Positions 24,070 through 37,600 of a stretch of 64,000 nt of DNA are shown in pieces (position 1 is the first letter of the stretch; the number at the start of each line of letters is the position of its first letter). The DNA comes from Sisyra terminalis (Eukaryota; Arthropoda; Insecta; Neuroptera; Sisyridae). The notes below the pieces were generated by a model. It did not search any database, was not told where the DNA came from, and saw only the letters and a list, made by a program, of their open reading frames with translations. The translations under genes and the position numbers were made by a program. Location of the stretch: the NCBI GenBank assembly GCA_958496175.1, contig OY292276.1:34368449-34432448 (forward strand), given 5' to 3'.

Positions 24070-25556
24070 TTTGTGGTTCACATTACATAAATTAAACCAC
24101 AAGTTATTTTATATATTGTTTTAACAGTTCACACTGTTCAAAGTCTGTGAAATATATTGTGATTATATACATATGAGTGTAACTTTGTCATTAACAAATG
24201 TTCCATCATGCTAAGGAATATTTTGAACATTATTATTCCTTAAATATTAATGGTGAAGTTTTTCAGAATTGTAAAGAGATTGAAATATTAAGTACGTAGT
24301 AAAATAATTTAACAATATCGAAATAATTTTATTTTAATATCTTGTTTATAGAAAATCTGAAAACATACTAGAGTTTATAATATATCGACATTAATTAAAA
24401 ACTCTTTATCTTGATTTTAGGATATTTATACGTATTTATACGATACTCTTCTCAATTTGATATTTTACGTGGGATGCTCAACGTTTAGGAATTGAAATTT
24501 GAGAATTGATAGTCACTGTAAAATATAGCCATTATACAAATTGATGGACTACAGTTTGTCGCTATCTTTAATCTATCAATACTAATAAATTATTACCTAA
24601 ATGAAATATTCTAAGTATTCAGGAATAAAATAATCCTCGGAGTTTATAATATGAGAAAATAAAGAGTTGTTATAGTTGGTTATAGAATTTTTATTGTATA
24701 AATGCCTTTTTTCATATACGAGTATTTGAACTTATCTGATCAAATCAAAGTTCTGAAAGTATACTTTTTAATTTTTGTTTAATATTTTTTACACGCACGT
24801 TTTATTTATCACACTTTTTTTATTTTTAACGTTTTTTAGTAAAATTTTAATAGTTGAAATGATGAAAAAATATATTTTGGAAACAGTTTACTCAATAAAA
24901 ATAAGAACTATCTCATAAAGACTTAACAATAAAATTTGTTTAGAGACTAAAGTTAAGAAAACTTTCTACCGACTGGATAAAATTAGAATTATAAACATTG
25001 AATACATTTCGAGGATTTTTGAAGCAATTAAAGTCATGTCCCACTAGATGGTATGACGTTCCTTATGTGAGTCCAAGTCTTGGGATGCTGCGAATTGAGA
25101 CATGTATAATACGTTCTGCAATAATAACACAGTGCTTCAGTAGATTTGTGAATCTTGTGGGTAAACTATCATTGTACACACAAACGCTTAAAACGTGCTA
25201 AGGCAAAAAAAAATAAATAAACCGGATTTGCAAAAAAGATTAAATCATTGAAAAAAAAGGACTTCCAAAATTGTCAGAATATTTTGAAGAGCATATACTA
25301 AAATCCAGTGATAGTTGAATATAATGACCTTTAAGAAATAAAATCTTTATATGTAACTTTGCTTTGCGAATAAGTCTTTTTTTAATTTAAATTTGCCGCG
25401 ATAAAGAAATAACGACCTTTGATATTTTAAAAACCAATATTGATTTTTGGAAATCGAAAATGTTTCGGTGAGATGTGATTTTTGTATAAAATTTTTTGTT
25501 TTAACTATTGAAAATAATTTGATATAAATTTGTGTTAATAAGTATTAGTGGGAAAA
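24070..25556. other. Non-coding stretch upstream of the sushi-domain gene
   Basis: The frame at 24998-25201 lies in a slightly GC-richer patch but has no recognisable domain. A TATAAAT-like sequence occurs about 30 bp before the start codon region (25522-25528), but I cannot place the promoter. Confidence 0.4.
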
Positions 25557-25626
25557 ATGGCGATAAACATTTTATGTGGATTAATAGGATTATTTTTATT
25601 TCAATGTTTTCACGTTAATTGTGATG
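25557..25626 (+). CDS. Sushi-domain gene, exon 1 (signal peptide)
   Basis: ATG in the context AAAAATGG, followed by a hydrophobic 20-residue core and donor GTGAGT. It ends in phase 1. The next 6129 bases are intron 1. Confidence 0.85.
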
Positions 25627-28600
25627 GTGAGTTTTAAATAATTAAAAATATAATATCTTTAATCAAGTTATTTAAGTTTTAAAAATAATTAAAAAAATTA
25701 TATTTATTTCTAATTCCTAAGTAAAAATAATAGATAAGTACGTATGACTCAATGAAAAGAACAATTTTCCCTTAGGAGTAATTTTATCCTTGAAAATGTT
25801 TTCGTTAAAATTAAAATTCAAAAATTTTGAATTTATTTACATCTGAAAAACCTTTAACTGTCAGTTATATTTATTATTAGAAAATACAAATAAATTGAAA
25901 AATTATATTTGTCTGAGCTCATAAATTATTTCACCTACTTCAGTTGCTCATGCATAGCAAAGAGGAAGTGTGCCGAAAGCGACGTTTCATTTAGTTTTAA
26001 GGTCGTGAGCTTGAAAAAGTTCAATCATTTAAATATTTCAGGTATTTGATATTAAGTTCATACTTTAAATATAAAAAGAAGATATATCGGCTATGTTTAA
26101 ATTAGAAATATTTGAATAACATTATAAGCAATGGCGACTCAAAGTTTTTGAATTTATTTTTTATCTTTAAATACTGTTTTATTATTATAGTTTACTGACC
26201 GATACCTGCGACTTCGTCTGTCTTATGATATATTACAATCTGTTTGAATCTCAAAAGTTAGCTGATAGCTTTTTCCTACGGCTAAATAAAACAAATATAA
26301 TAATATTAAGATTTTAAAAAGTTTAAAGTATTAACGAACCGTTGAGCAAATTAATTCTTCTTCTGGAAAGCACAAATAAGTGTATTATTCTAGGATGTAA
26401 CTGTTTATCATATTATACGTTCTTTGGGAAAAGTATGACCTTTCCAAATGCACCCCTATGACCTAAATGCTTATCTTTGCGCTTTGTTAAAGGTAACAGC
26501 AAAACTTAGCTTGATCGGAATCTGACTTTTTCTGAAAGTCAATGGGGACTATGAAGATTAGACGTATAATAACACTTTCCTCTTTTCCTAAACCTAAATA
26601 GCTAAAGTAGTGGTACCAAGTATATCCTGCCTCAATTCGGTTTTTCGAAGCTTCATTCCATTACATAATTGAAGTGCATCTATATTTCGTGTACGAATAA
26701 TTGATACATTCAATGTCAATTGGGGTTTAACGCAATTTCGTCTGCGTGACATATATGTAGGTATTATTTATTTTTTAGACTTGCAGTCTGCCTAAATATA
26801 TTGAGAATTTTTGTATTTTGTTTATGAATATTAAAAAAAATTATGAATGTTTAAAAAAAACTTGATTTTAACGCCTTTAAAAAAGCACATTTAATGAACT
26901 GTAGCTTTAAATAAAAATATCGTTTTTGTTCTTGTTTAATTAATTTTTTTAAAATATCCGATTTCATTCCATATCTATGATTCGTTATTAAAAATGTTCA
27001 TTTAAATTGTCCAAATATCAACCATGTAGAAGTGTTGATCATATAGATCAATTTTTTGTCCTTCGGAAATAATATTATTTTTCTTGATAAATGAAATCTT
27101 TTGCTCTTTTCTGTACTCCTGACAATAAATGCACAAAATTTTATTATGATCAGTTGAGTTGTTTAGGCGTGAAAACGTAACAAACAAATAAACGAACTCA
27201 CTCGTATTTATAATATTTGTTGGTATAGTTAGAATTAGGATGTACAAACAAGAAAAACGACTACATAATATTAATAAAAATAGTTGCTGTAACCGCCCAA
27301 TAATATGGCGTTAGTTTTGTCTTACAAATGTTAAATTTTGCATTTCTACTAATTAATTAAACTAAAAAGGCTTAGAGTCGGAACCTACAATAATAGATAG
27401 ACCTTATCCGTAAGATAGCAATTTAATAGATAAAAATGTACCCGTTAAAAATCCTAGACATTTTACTTTCCGTAGGTGAAAATACGCATATTTTCTCAAT
27501 CCTTGGAATAAAATTGTATCTAGAAGATAAATGTCCCTATCTAAATGTTAAATTACCGGTGCTTAGTAGTTTATTTAATAGTTTGAAATGATAAAAATGA
27601 GAGAAAACTTAAATTTAAAATTTAAATAACTATTAATACCAGCTTTTACTGCATTCATTAAATTTTCTACTTAAAAGTACCACTTTCCTGGTTTTGCTAA
27701 TAACATGAGGTAATAAAATTTTATGTTATATTTGAAATAAATATAAAATACATAAAATATGGTTATGATTTTATTGAAAATGAAATTAAAATTATTTAAA
27801 AATATGTGTATGTAACTTAAATTAAAGTCAAACCGGTAAAACCCTTGGCCTTAGTAAGTATTTGTATTAAGCTAAGAATACACTTTCAAGCTTTGATTTT
27901 ATTTTGATAGGGTCTATTATACGTAAATGAATAAAAAAAGATTAAAAAATAAGTTAAAAAAAAGATCAAAATAAAAAATATTATTGCAAAAACTGCTAAT
28001 TTTGAATTACTGTTCTATATACTCGTAGAAAAATAAGCGATGTCCATTTTTTAAGTGTTTTTTTAACTTGATGTTAATATGTTATTTTAGGTTAAATTCA
28101 GAAAACAATTGGAAAAATATTATATTCAAATTTTCATCTGATTTTTCCGATTTTTATTAGTTATTTTTTTTGTCGCATTATAACTACATCTTCAGCGACC
28201 CTTGTATTAATAAAATCCGTAACTGAAAAATATCAGAAATTTGCTTGATACAAGAATCGAACCTAAAACGTACTTATTTTGGAGCAGTCACCTCGACCAC
28301 TCGGCCACCAGTAAACTTCTTATTATAGTTATATAGTCTTAAAAGTTTATAACGATGAAATATTGAATTGTTCCATATTTTTTCAACATTCAAATTTATG
28401 AAATATACCGTCCTTGATATTTGCTGTTTTAATAAAACTTTTGGATTTTTTTATAATTTGAAAGTAATTTCGAAGCGATTTCTGGAAAACAGAAGTTTCA
28501 ATAGATCCTTTTTTATTTTATTATTTTATTATTCATGTGTTATTTCAAATGTATATTAAGTACCAATGAAGATTTCTACAAATACATCGATGCGGTGGTC

Positions 28601-31600
28601 GAAATCTTTATAATTATATACTTAGAATATGAAGAAAGGATGCCAGAGTTTAAAATTTAATATTTTTTTTCATAATTTTTAAAAAAGTCGAAAATTTTGA
28701 AATTGTTTGATTGAGCTACAAAAATTATCCCAAATTTTACGATTATTCCTGTCATTTTATTGTTAAATTTTTAATTGATACATATAAGATCCTTATTGGT
28801 TATTCAAGTATTTTTTTTTTTAATTTCCGAGTAATTTACAATCACAATATATAATGTAATTTGTTTGCATTTTCTCATTGTTTGCCTTTTCATTTTCTTA
28901 AGTCTTCAAATTGATAGATAGGTAAAAAATAAATTAATAGATACATAGACTACATAGATGGTGGGGTTACTGTACTGCTTTACTACTATAGTTACTGATT
29001 TATGGTACTACACTATTTTAATATGCATTTTTGAAGATGTAGTATAATTGAAATGCATTCAGAGAATTCATTTGTATTTTTAGCCGGGAAATTAAAAAAG
29101 ATTTTCAATTCTACAAGTGCATTTTTTTCGTCGTTTTAATGTTTCGTTAAAATTTTTCTGTGTTGAAGTTTGTCTTTATTTACAGTTCAAGCTTATGTTT
29201 AGTATAAATATTTTACTTAAAGGATCTTTTATATTGAGTTCACTGTTATGTGGTTAACGAATTTACAAGTCGCTGGAAAAACAGTTTAATTACCCACAAG
29301 TAAACTTTTAACTATGAGTGAATGAGGTTCGTTAGTTAATGTGTCATCGTAAATGTTTGGGAAACATACGAGGAACTTGATAAAATATTGACTGGATGAA
29401 TTTGTGATATAATAATTACATTTCATTTCATTTAATGATTCAATAATTTGCAGGAATTCTTCGAAAAAAACGAAAGAATACTTTCATAAACCCTATTTTA
29501 TCCTCTAGTTAGTTAGGTACTGGGTAAGAGGTTATAGTATTGTGTCATCATCACTATCTTTCTGGCTAACTCGTTAGCTTATAAATTTGTTCACTGTAAT
29601 CTTGGTACTTTTATAGCTAATCAAACCTAAGTTTGTAAACCTAAACTAACCACCTAAAAGCGTCTCGAAGAGGCTTCTACAACCAACTGGCACCTATCGT
29701 GCTGGATCACATATGATAAATTGCTCCAAAATTAAATTTTGAAAATGGATTTTGTTTTATTTGTTATTTACAATCTGGTACTAAAAAGATTATCTTTATA
29801 ACTCTTAAGACCTTCAGACACTATTTCATTTATTAAAAGAGATTATTTAAAATATTTAGAAATATTATAATAGAAAACTTGTTCTTTATAAAATTCTAGA
29901 TCGGAATCTACCTTTTACAAAGCTACCTTTTTAAACCACTAGATCACTACTGGACTTTTTTGTCGTTGTTATTATTTATCGTCACTTTAGAACTATCAGG
30001 GCTTATAGTAACTCTTGGGATAAGAAAAAATCGTATCGAGAAATATTGAAAATTTTATTGATATGGGAATCAAACCCAGCACCTATCACTTTTGGAACAG
30101 CCACCTTAACCACTCGGCCATCAATTCACTTAGTGAGATTTTAAAAGGATTTTATTCTTTTAAATTTTACTACAATGCTTTTCAATTTGTAAATAAAGTA
30201 TATTGGTGATTCAAGAATATGCCACGTAGACAAAATCATAGGTATCGAACAATTGTTCAGAAAAATAAAAAATATGTTAAAAAAAAAACAAATAATTTAA
30301 ATGTCCAATGATAATTTGGTCGGTTGCAGTAACTTATTTATGTACAATATTTAAATATTGACTATTATGTTAAAATCATTAAAGAAAGATCAGTTGTTAT
30401 CATTATTAAGAAGTTATTATTTAGAATAAAAAAGTTTTAAAATCGATCAAATTATTTATTCAGCTATTATTAGTTCTCTATTTGTTAAGTAAACGTTAAG
30501 TTCTTTATTTATTGGTTATTTATTAAGTGCTTTTTTAAAAATTTTGATTAAGGAATTTGATTTAAAAATTTTTATGATTGGCAAATATTTTTAGTTAATC
30601 ACTTAAAAGCTAATAATGATAAAATTCAATATCAATATTTACTGGCATTTAGTTAAAGATATTGACATCATCATTTTTATTTTTTTTATGAATTTTTCGA
30701 ATGAAAACACTTCAAAAACTAAAAATATTTAATTTATAATTGAATAAGTGTTAAAATCCAAAAAAACACATCACATTTATTGTTTTAATATTCTGAAAAT
30801 TTTTGAAATATACCTTTTCCAATGAAATTCAGAAGAAAAAAGATGTTTTTTTTAAATTTGACTGAACCAATTGATGAAAATTTTTAATATGATTTAGGGA
30901 TTAATAATACCTTCTTAATAAAAAATTAACAACTAAATAGCTTAAAAGATTCTATAAAAAATATATTTTTTAAGAAAAGTCTTACGTACTGTCTATTGTA
31001 AAATATTTCTTCTATCTTAGATTTTTTAAGATTTCTGATAAGGTCGGTACAACAAAGTGAATATAAAAATAACAATAATTACTTCTATACTTAATGTCAA
31101 TTGCTCTCGTTTAAACAGAATTTTAAATATATACTCAATTATATCCTCGAAAATTCAAACTATTATTTTAGAAGTAATTAATCAGTTTTAAAATATGAAC
31201 TTAACAATTTCTTAAAAATATTTCAAATTGTAAGAAGTAGGAATTTTTTAAGTTAAAAATTAAAAGAAAGTTATTTTTTAACGACAATTCCAAAACTGAA
31301 TTTTATTGTATAACTTAAAACTAAAAGGAAATCGTAATTGTATAATTACTTTCAGTTATATTAGATTTTTTTTATTGAATTCTTGCTTTGAACTGTAAGA
31401 CATCAGAAATAAAATTTAATTTTAGCAATGAAAAATAAATTAATAAACAAAGTTAATAACCTTTGTAAATAAATATTTACAGAACTAATACATATTCTTT
31501 TTTGAATAGGAACCAGACTGCGTCATTTGAACATGGATTTACATCGGTAAAACTAAAATATTTAAGATGAGTAAGAAAAATAATTTTACCACATTTTCTT

Positions 31601-34600
31601 TCTTCTTTCAGTGTTGTTTTAGCAGACAATTTATTTAATAATGTTATCAACGAAAACGAACAATTTTCATGTAAGAACAAAAGTGATTCTCATTAAATTC
31701 TATTTCCAATTTCGCGACCTACTTATTACATTTGATTTATTGTTTCATTTTATAGCACCTACAACTACTTATGCCAAAGAAAATCGAGATCATCACAGTA
31801 AAACTAGTAATAATAAAGATACCAATATACTTTTCCTGAAAAATAAAATTACAAGTGCCCCGAATTGGAACGGTGGAATATATCAAACATATCAAAAAGG
31901 ATCAGTTCGAATATCTGAAAAAGGCGAACATGCACGTGTTTTCCCAAGCCAAAATTACAATACGAAGAAAGCTTATAGAGGAAAAGTCGTTGCTACAATT
32001 TATCCTCCGAACACGCAAGCACAACAACCGAAATCTTCATTATATGGTAAGAAGTATATTATTTTGTTCTTTTTATATAATTAAAGTGTCTAATTTTTTA
32101 AAATTCCTGTAATCTTGAATGTATAATTTTTTAAGAACAGAATTTAAAGCAATCCCCATCTTTTTAACATAGTTAATGTTGAAATTTATTTTAAAAATAC
32201 TTTTACTTTTTGCTCATAAATTTATTCACTATAATTTAACTATTAAATAATTAAAATATAAACGTAATTTTTCCTTTAAAAATTGCGTGTTGAATACAAT
32301 AGCTTGAATTTCATTAAACCAAATGACTGATAACTTAAAATGACTTCGACTGATAGCTTTTTAATTTTTAAATAGCATACTTAAAAATATTCATGATAAC
32401 TAGTACAAAAAAATCACACAAGGGAAAGCCATAAAAACTATTCGATTTAAAACGGAATCAAAAAAAGAACTCAATAGAAAAATAATAGGTAAGTAAATTT
32501 CTCGGGAAAAAAGCTTAAATTTTTTGCGAGAAACGACCATTGACAGCCATTGAGATGTATGACTAGAGTGACCTGATCATTAATTTATAAAAAATAAAAT
32601 GAATGCTGTCGGGCCCCCACTATCACACTTTTTTTTAAATCAGCCCTCTCTTGTGGCCGTTGTTAGAACTATTCCGCTCTGCTTCATATGCCAACTAAGA
32701 GAGAAGAGAATATATTTTGTTCAAATATGTTGTGAAAGGGGTACGAACACTCGTTAAATTAAAGCGAAATGAAAGTTTAAATTTAAGATGGGTCTTATGG
32801 AGAACGCTCACTCTAGTCATACAATCTTAGTGGAAATGACTTGATAACGTTATCCAGTTTAACAAATATCAGGAGTGGTTAATTTTTCTGTATGTAAAGT
32901 CAATTTTTTTCTTAATAGTGTGTTGTGATCGACTGTTGTCATATGCGTAGTTTAAGTGGGAAGGGGTGTGAAATTCATTCTATGTTCATATAATATGTTT
33001 CAGTATATGGTTTTCAAGCATAGTATAGATAGATACATAAATTATATGTTCAAAACTATTTCTGATTTCTCAAATCACTTATCAAGTTTTCAGTATATAG
33101 GCTCAAAATGAAAATAAATTTTCAGATCCAACTTTTGATAACAGCACTTCGTACAAACAGTACCTAAAAAATTTGATTTTTCAACACTTCTTAAAGATTG
33201 ATTTTCGCTAACTTAAAATGCAATTTTTTTTATTAATTGTAATGTATAAGCCATCGTTCGTAAATATGAAAAAAATGTTACAAAATTATCAGTATGAACG
33301 CTAATTTGGTTTCAAAATTTATCAGGAAGAAATAATATGACTTACGAATACATTAAATTATTGCCAGAAAATGTTGCCTTCTATTATCGCTTCAAAGTCC
33401 ACGGTACACGGATGGTCTCGTGATCGACTTATTAAGCGATCTCTGATATTCGCTCTGTGTGAAGCTATGGTAAGGGAAGTTAAATCGACATAAGCGCTCT
33501 TCATGGTCAGTTTAAGCATTAGAAGAGGATGTTATTAATGTAATTGTAAGTAAATAAACACGTGAGAATTTTATTTTGTTTTAATTTAATAAATATAAAG
33601 GAAATGAGGTACCAGAGTTATTGGATTATGAATTGTAAAAATACAGCAGAAAAAATTACTATCAATTTTATAAATTTTGGACGATCAAATGGAAAATAAA
33701 TCATATAAATCAATGGATAACTACAGATAGAAGGCAAAATTAATTAGGGTCATAATTAATTTTATCAATAACAATAACTTGGAGTAGTAAACATTTTCAA
33801 AATTTGTAAGTTTTGTAAATACATATTTTTTACGTCAGTCATTAAAGACATTAAATTTATAAATCCTTACTTTCTTTTGTTTAATTTTTAAATTATTAAT
33901 ATTATAACAGAAAATAAAAATTTTTGAAATCAGTTCATTTAATACTGTGTTAAAATTATATAAACTTGTAATTTTGTAGCGTTGATGGGACACCGTGGTT
34001 TCCCAAATCATATGATTGTATTTGCAGTTATTATTTTATTGGAGGAATAAAAGTAGAAGATGAAAAACCTCAGATCTCAGCATTAAAGTAAAGGCCTACC
34101 TATCCTACCTGTTAACTTTGCTAAAAGAGGAGTGAAGTCCTTACTACATTCTTACTATTTGTCTTCTATTATTTTTGAACTTTGATATACTTAACAGCTT
34201 CCGGTATCTGCTGTATCCTGCTATCTTGTCTAGCGCTGCAATCACACACATAGTGAATATATCATTGATTAATTTTATTTCAATCGATAGTTTAGTTTTA
34301 CTATCAAGATCTATTAATGTATTAAGTTGTCCAGAAAATAATTTCTTCTTTTTTTGGACAAAATGAAAGTCGTTTTTCTCATAGTGAATAAATATTTTAT
34401 TGGATTATATATTGCCCAATCTAGTCAAAAACCTACTGTCGTCTTTCTGGTAGTAGCATGATTGCACATTCATAAACTTTTTGTTCCTTGATGATACAAA
34501 ACTGTTCTAAGTGATTTTTGTCCATCTTATTTACCGTAAAGGTTTTGTGGTCTAAAAAAATTTGTAGAGACTAGAATCAATAAAAATCCAATGATTTGGA

Positions 34601-37600
34601 ATGATTATAAATCATCCGTTGATCTAGATCCATAATCTAAAGTACTTGGTAGGTAATGCATTACATTTCATTAAAGCTGCGAAAACTATTGACAAGTTAC
34701 CAAACATGTACCTACGATGTTTTAGGTGGCAAAAACTTTACCTTAGTAAAGAAGACAAAAATCTCCTGGATCAACTGTTTGTAATCAAAAAACTTTTATG
34801 AGCGTGAAATAATGCTACCAGAAAGATGGCAGAAAGTATTGGACAATATATAATCCAGTAATATATTAGACTCTATAAGATAATCATCTTTCATTTCACC
34901 AACAAAATAGAATTAAAGTAAAATAAACGAAATTATTATCCGTAAAACCTTATGTTTGCTGCTTAAACTTTTGTATGACTAGTGAAACTTTAAGAACTAT
35001 AAAAAGCTTCTCAAGTAAAAATATTTAGTTAAACAATAAAAGTTATGAGAAAAAGTTTAACAAGTTTTCCAAAGATATTTTTGTAAAGATAAAGAAAATA
35101 TAAATTTTAAAACTATTTGAGAATCTAATGAAAAACTATATTTTTTAGATATCTTACATTTTGAAAATCAAAACTCTCTTCAAAACTTTTAATCTAGTAC
35201 ACTTTAGTTTTAAACCGTTCCTGTTAATTGATATACTTCAGAAGTGTTTTGTTAAAAAGAAAATAAAAATAATAAAAACAATAAAATAAATATTAACAAT
35301 AAAATAAATATTAACAATAGAATAATTAACAATTAATATATATTCTAAATGCATAACATAACTACACTTTCTTAAAAAGCAGCTATCAAAGGGTCAGTTT
35401 AATGCTGATCAAATGTTAATCAAAGATGTTAATTAAGATGTTAATCAAACTCAAATAGTTAGACTGTGATGTTTTATCAGAAATATATTGAAACTTTCAA
35501 GGTGGCTTACAGAAATTCTCAAAAGCAACAAGATTATCGAAGTGGACATCAAAAAATGAAAAGATAATGATTCCGAATGATTCTGAAAATATAAGACATA
35601 CAATCAATCATATTAAAATCTCAATCACTAAAGAACCAAAACATTACGGTAGCAAGTTTTGTCCCTTACCAGACTATAAAAAATCATGAAATAATACTGC
35701 ATCATATCCCATTAGTTGAAATATGATAATATTTGTTTAGAGGACAAAAAACAGATTTAAAATATATTATTAATTATTTTCTAGAAATTAAAGAAACTTG
35801 TTCGTGGTTTAAAATATATAATACTTTTAATATTTCAATTTTATAAAGAATCTGTAACCTTGCTATTTATTTATAATTTATTATACTGGTCTTCTACGAT
35901 ACATTTTAAGAGCACAATATGAAAGAAATGATTAATAACTAACTATTATTTATCTCTGAATCTTTGACAGTCTCAGTAATGAAATATCGAATGCAATTCA
36001 AAAGTGCATGTTCTTGTAATTACTTCTTTCTTCTATTTTTTTTAATTATAGCGATTCACTTTTTTTAATAATATTAACTAGCAAATATTATTTTCTTGAA
36101 GAGGCAAGTTAAGTTATAATTAAGTTTCAATAAATTTATTTTTCAAATTTTAATTAGAAAACTGTTTTCCGGTAACTAAAGAAATAATTTCTGTAAATTA
36201 GTAAATTATATTCAAAACAAACAAAAACGTATTTTGCAAGCATTTATTAAAAAATTCAAGCTAGTTTTTTCAAATAGACCTAATGCACATGATCTAAAAA
36301 GAAGTTTAAGTGATTTAAAAATGTTCTAACCTAATATCAAAACATAATGTAGCTGTAAATTTTAACTTAACTTGATAAAATCTTAGAAATATTCTTTTAA
36401 ATGTGCAAAAAAATCGTTGAATTCAAAATGCATAAAACGAGCTCCTACTGACCCGGTATAAAATGACAATAATACGAAACTTCAAAATTCCATGGTCGTT
36501 TTTCTACGAAATATTTATATGTACTTTAATACAAAGGGAAAGATTGTTTAAATCGCATAAACATTAAGTTTATAATGATATAATGATTTTAATCATTTTC
36601 AATCTTCAGAAGCTCTATTTCTTAGGAAAAAATTGATAGTAATTTTAAGGGTATAAAAATGTTTTCTAGGGCAAAAAATTGTGAAAAATCTCAGAAATTG
36701 TGTAAATTATAACCGTTTCTTTGGTGTCCGCTCAATGATTTGTTTATATCTCGGTTTCAATACGGGTACCGCTGCGTACTGTGATGTCACAGAAGACCCA
36801 TAAGCACATTAATCGTTTTCGCACTCTCATTTAAAATTAACAAGAATTTCTGCCAAAATACAAATTTTTCATAACTAAAAATTGGTTTCTTAATAATGAA
36901 CTTTATCGAATAAAAAAAAAGTTCATATGGTCTATTGGGTGTTATGTTTTGGTTGATTTTCAGTTTCATTAAGCTCGACACACGATATTCTCAAACAATT
37001 GGTAGAGACCTGATTAGTTCAGGATGTTTTTGAGTTTTGAAGCTTTATTCGTAGATGATTACGTATGATTAAGTACACAAATACGCAGAATCAAAACATC
37101 AATATAAAATTTTCATTGTTCATTCAAAATATTTACTTAAATAATTTTACAATATCCATGCTTTATACTAAACAAAAGAAAAGATTTTGTCATTTTCAAA
37201 CTTCAACGGTCGCAGTGATAGTAACTAAAGGCGTCAACATCATAAATAAAAACATGGGCGGATGTATCGATGTTTGAAGAAAATAAAGATGTTTCGAAAT
37301 ATCGATGTTTTTTAAAGTATGTATAGTTACAATAAAAAAAATTATCACCGCTTCACAGTAACTTTAATTTTTTGCAAGATTTAAGACTAAGGTCCCTCCT
37401 AGGGAATGACCTAACTATGAAGATAGAAAACGTCATTCAAGCGAACTCCGTTGTAAGCCATCGTATGCTAAATTGTACTACTAGGACATGAGCTATTTTT
37501 GGTGTTAGTTTTTCTACAACTTTTTTATTTATTCTTTAATCTTGTCTAGATTTTCTATTCCTCAATTCCAAATTAGCTAAGTCGCTAGTTGGCATCCCAA

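Larger units (their letters stand above)
25627..31755 (+). other. Intron 1 of the sushi-domain gene (6.1 kb)
   Basis: Donor GTGAGT, acceptor TTTTATAG. It contains a CGACTTCGTCTG-type repeat (26191) and two SINE copies (28156, 29955). I see no further exon: exon 1 and exon 2 already fit in phase. Confidence 0.8.

Noticed and set aside
28270..28316. tRNA-like box A and box B on the minus strand as a true tRNA gene
   Set aside because: The sequence between and after the boxes does not form an acceptor stem, and the same body follows in several copies. It is a SINE head.
31641..31755. Extending exon 2 of the sushi gene upstream to the first in-frame start at 31641
   Set aside because: The sequence 31641-31755 is T-rich intron ending in TTTTATAG, and exon 1 supplies a signal peptide in matching phase.
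35480..35720. Possible coding remnant around TATAAAAAATCATGAAATAA
   Set aside because: Short peptide-like stretches in one frame but no recognisable domain or motif order.
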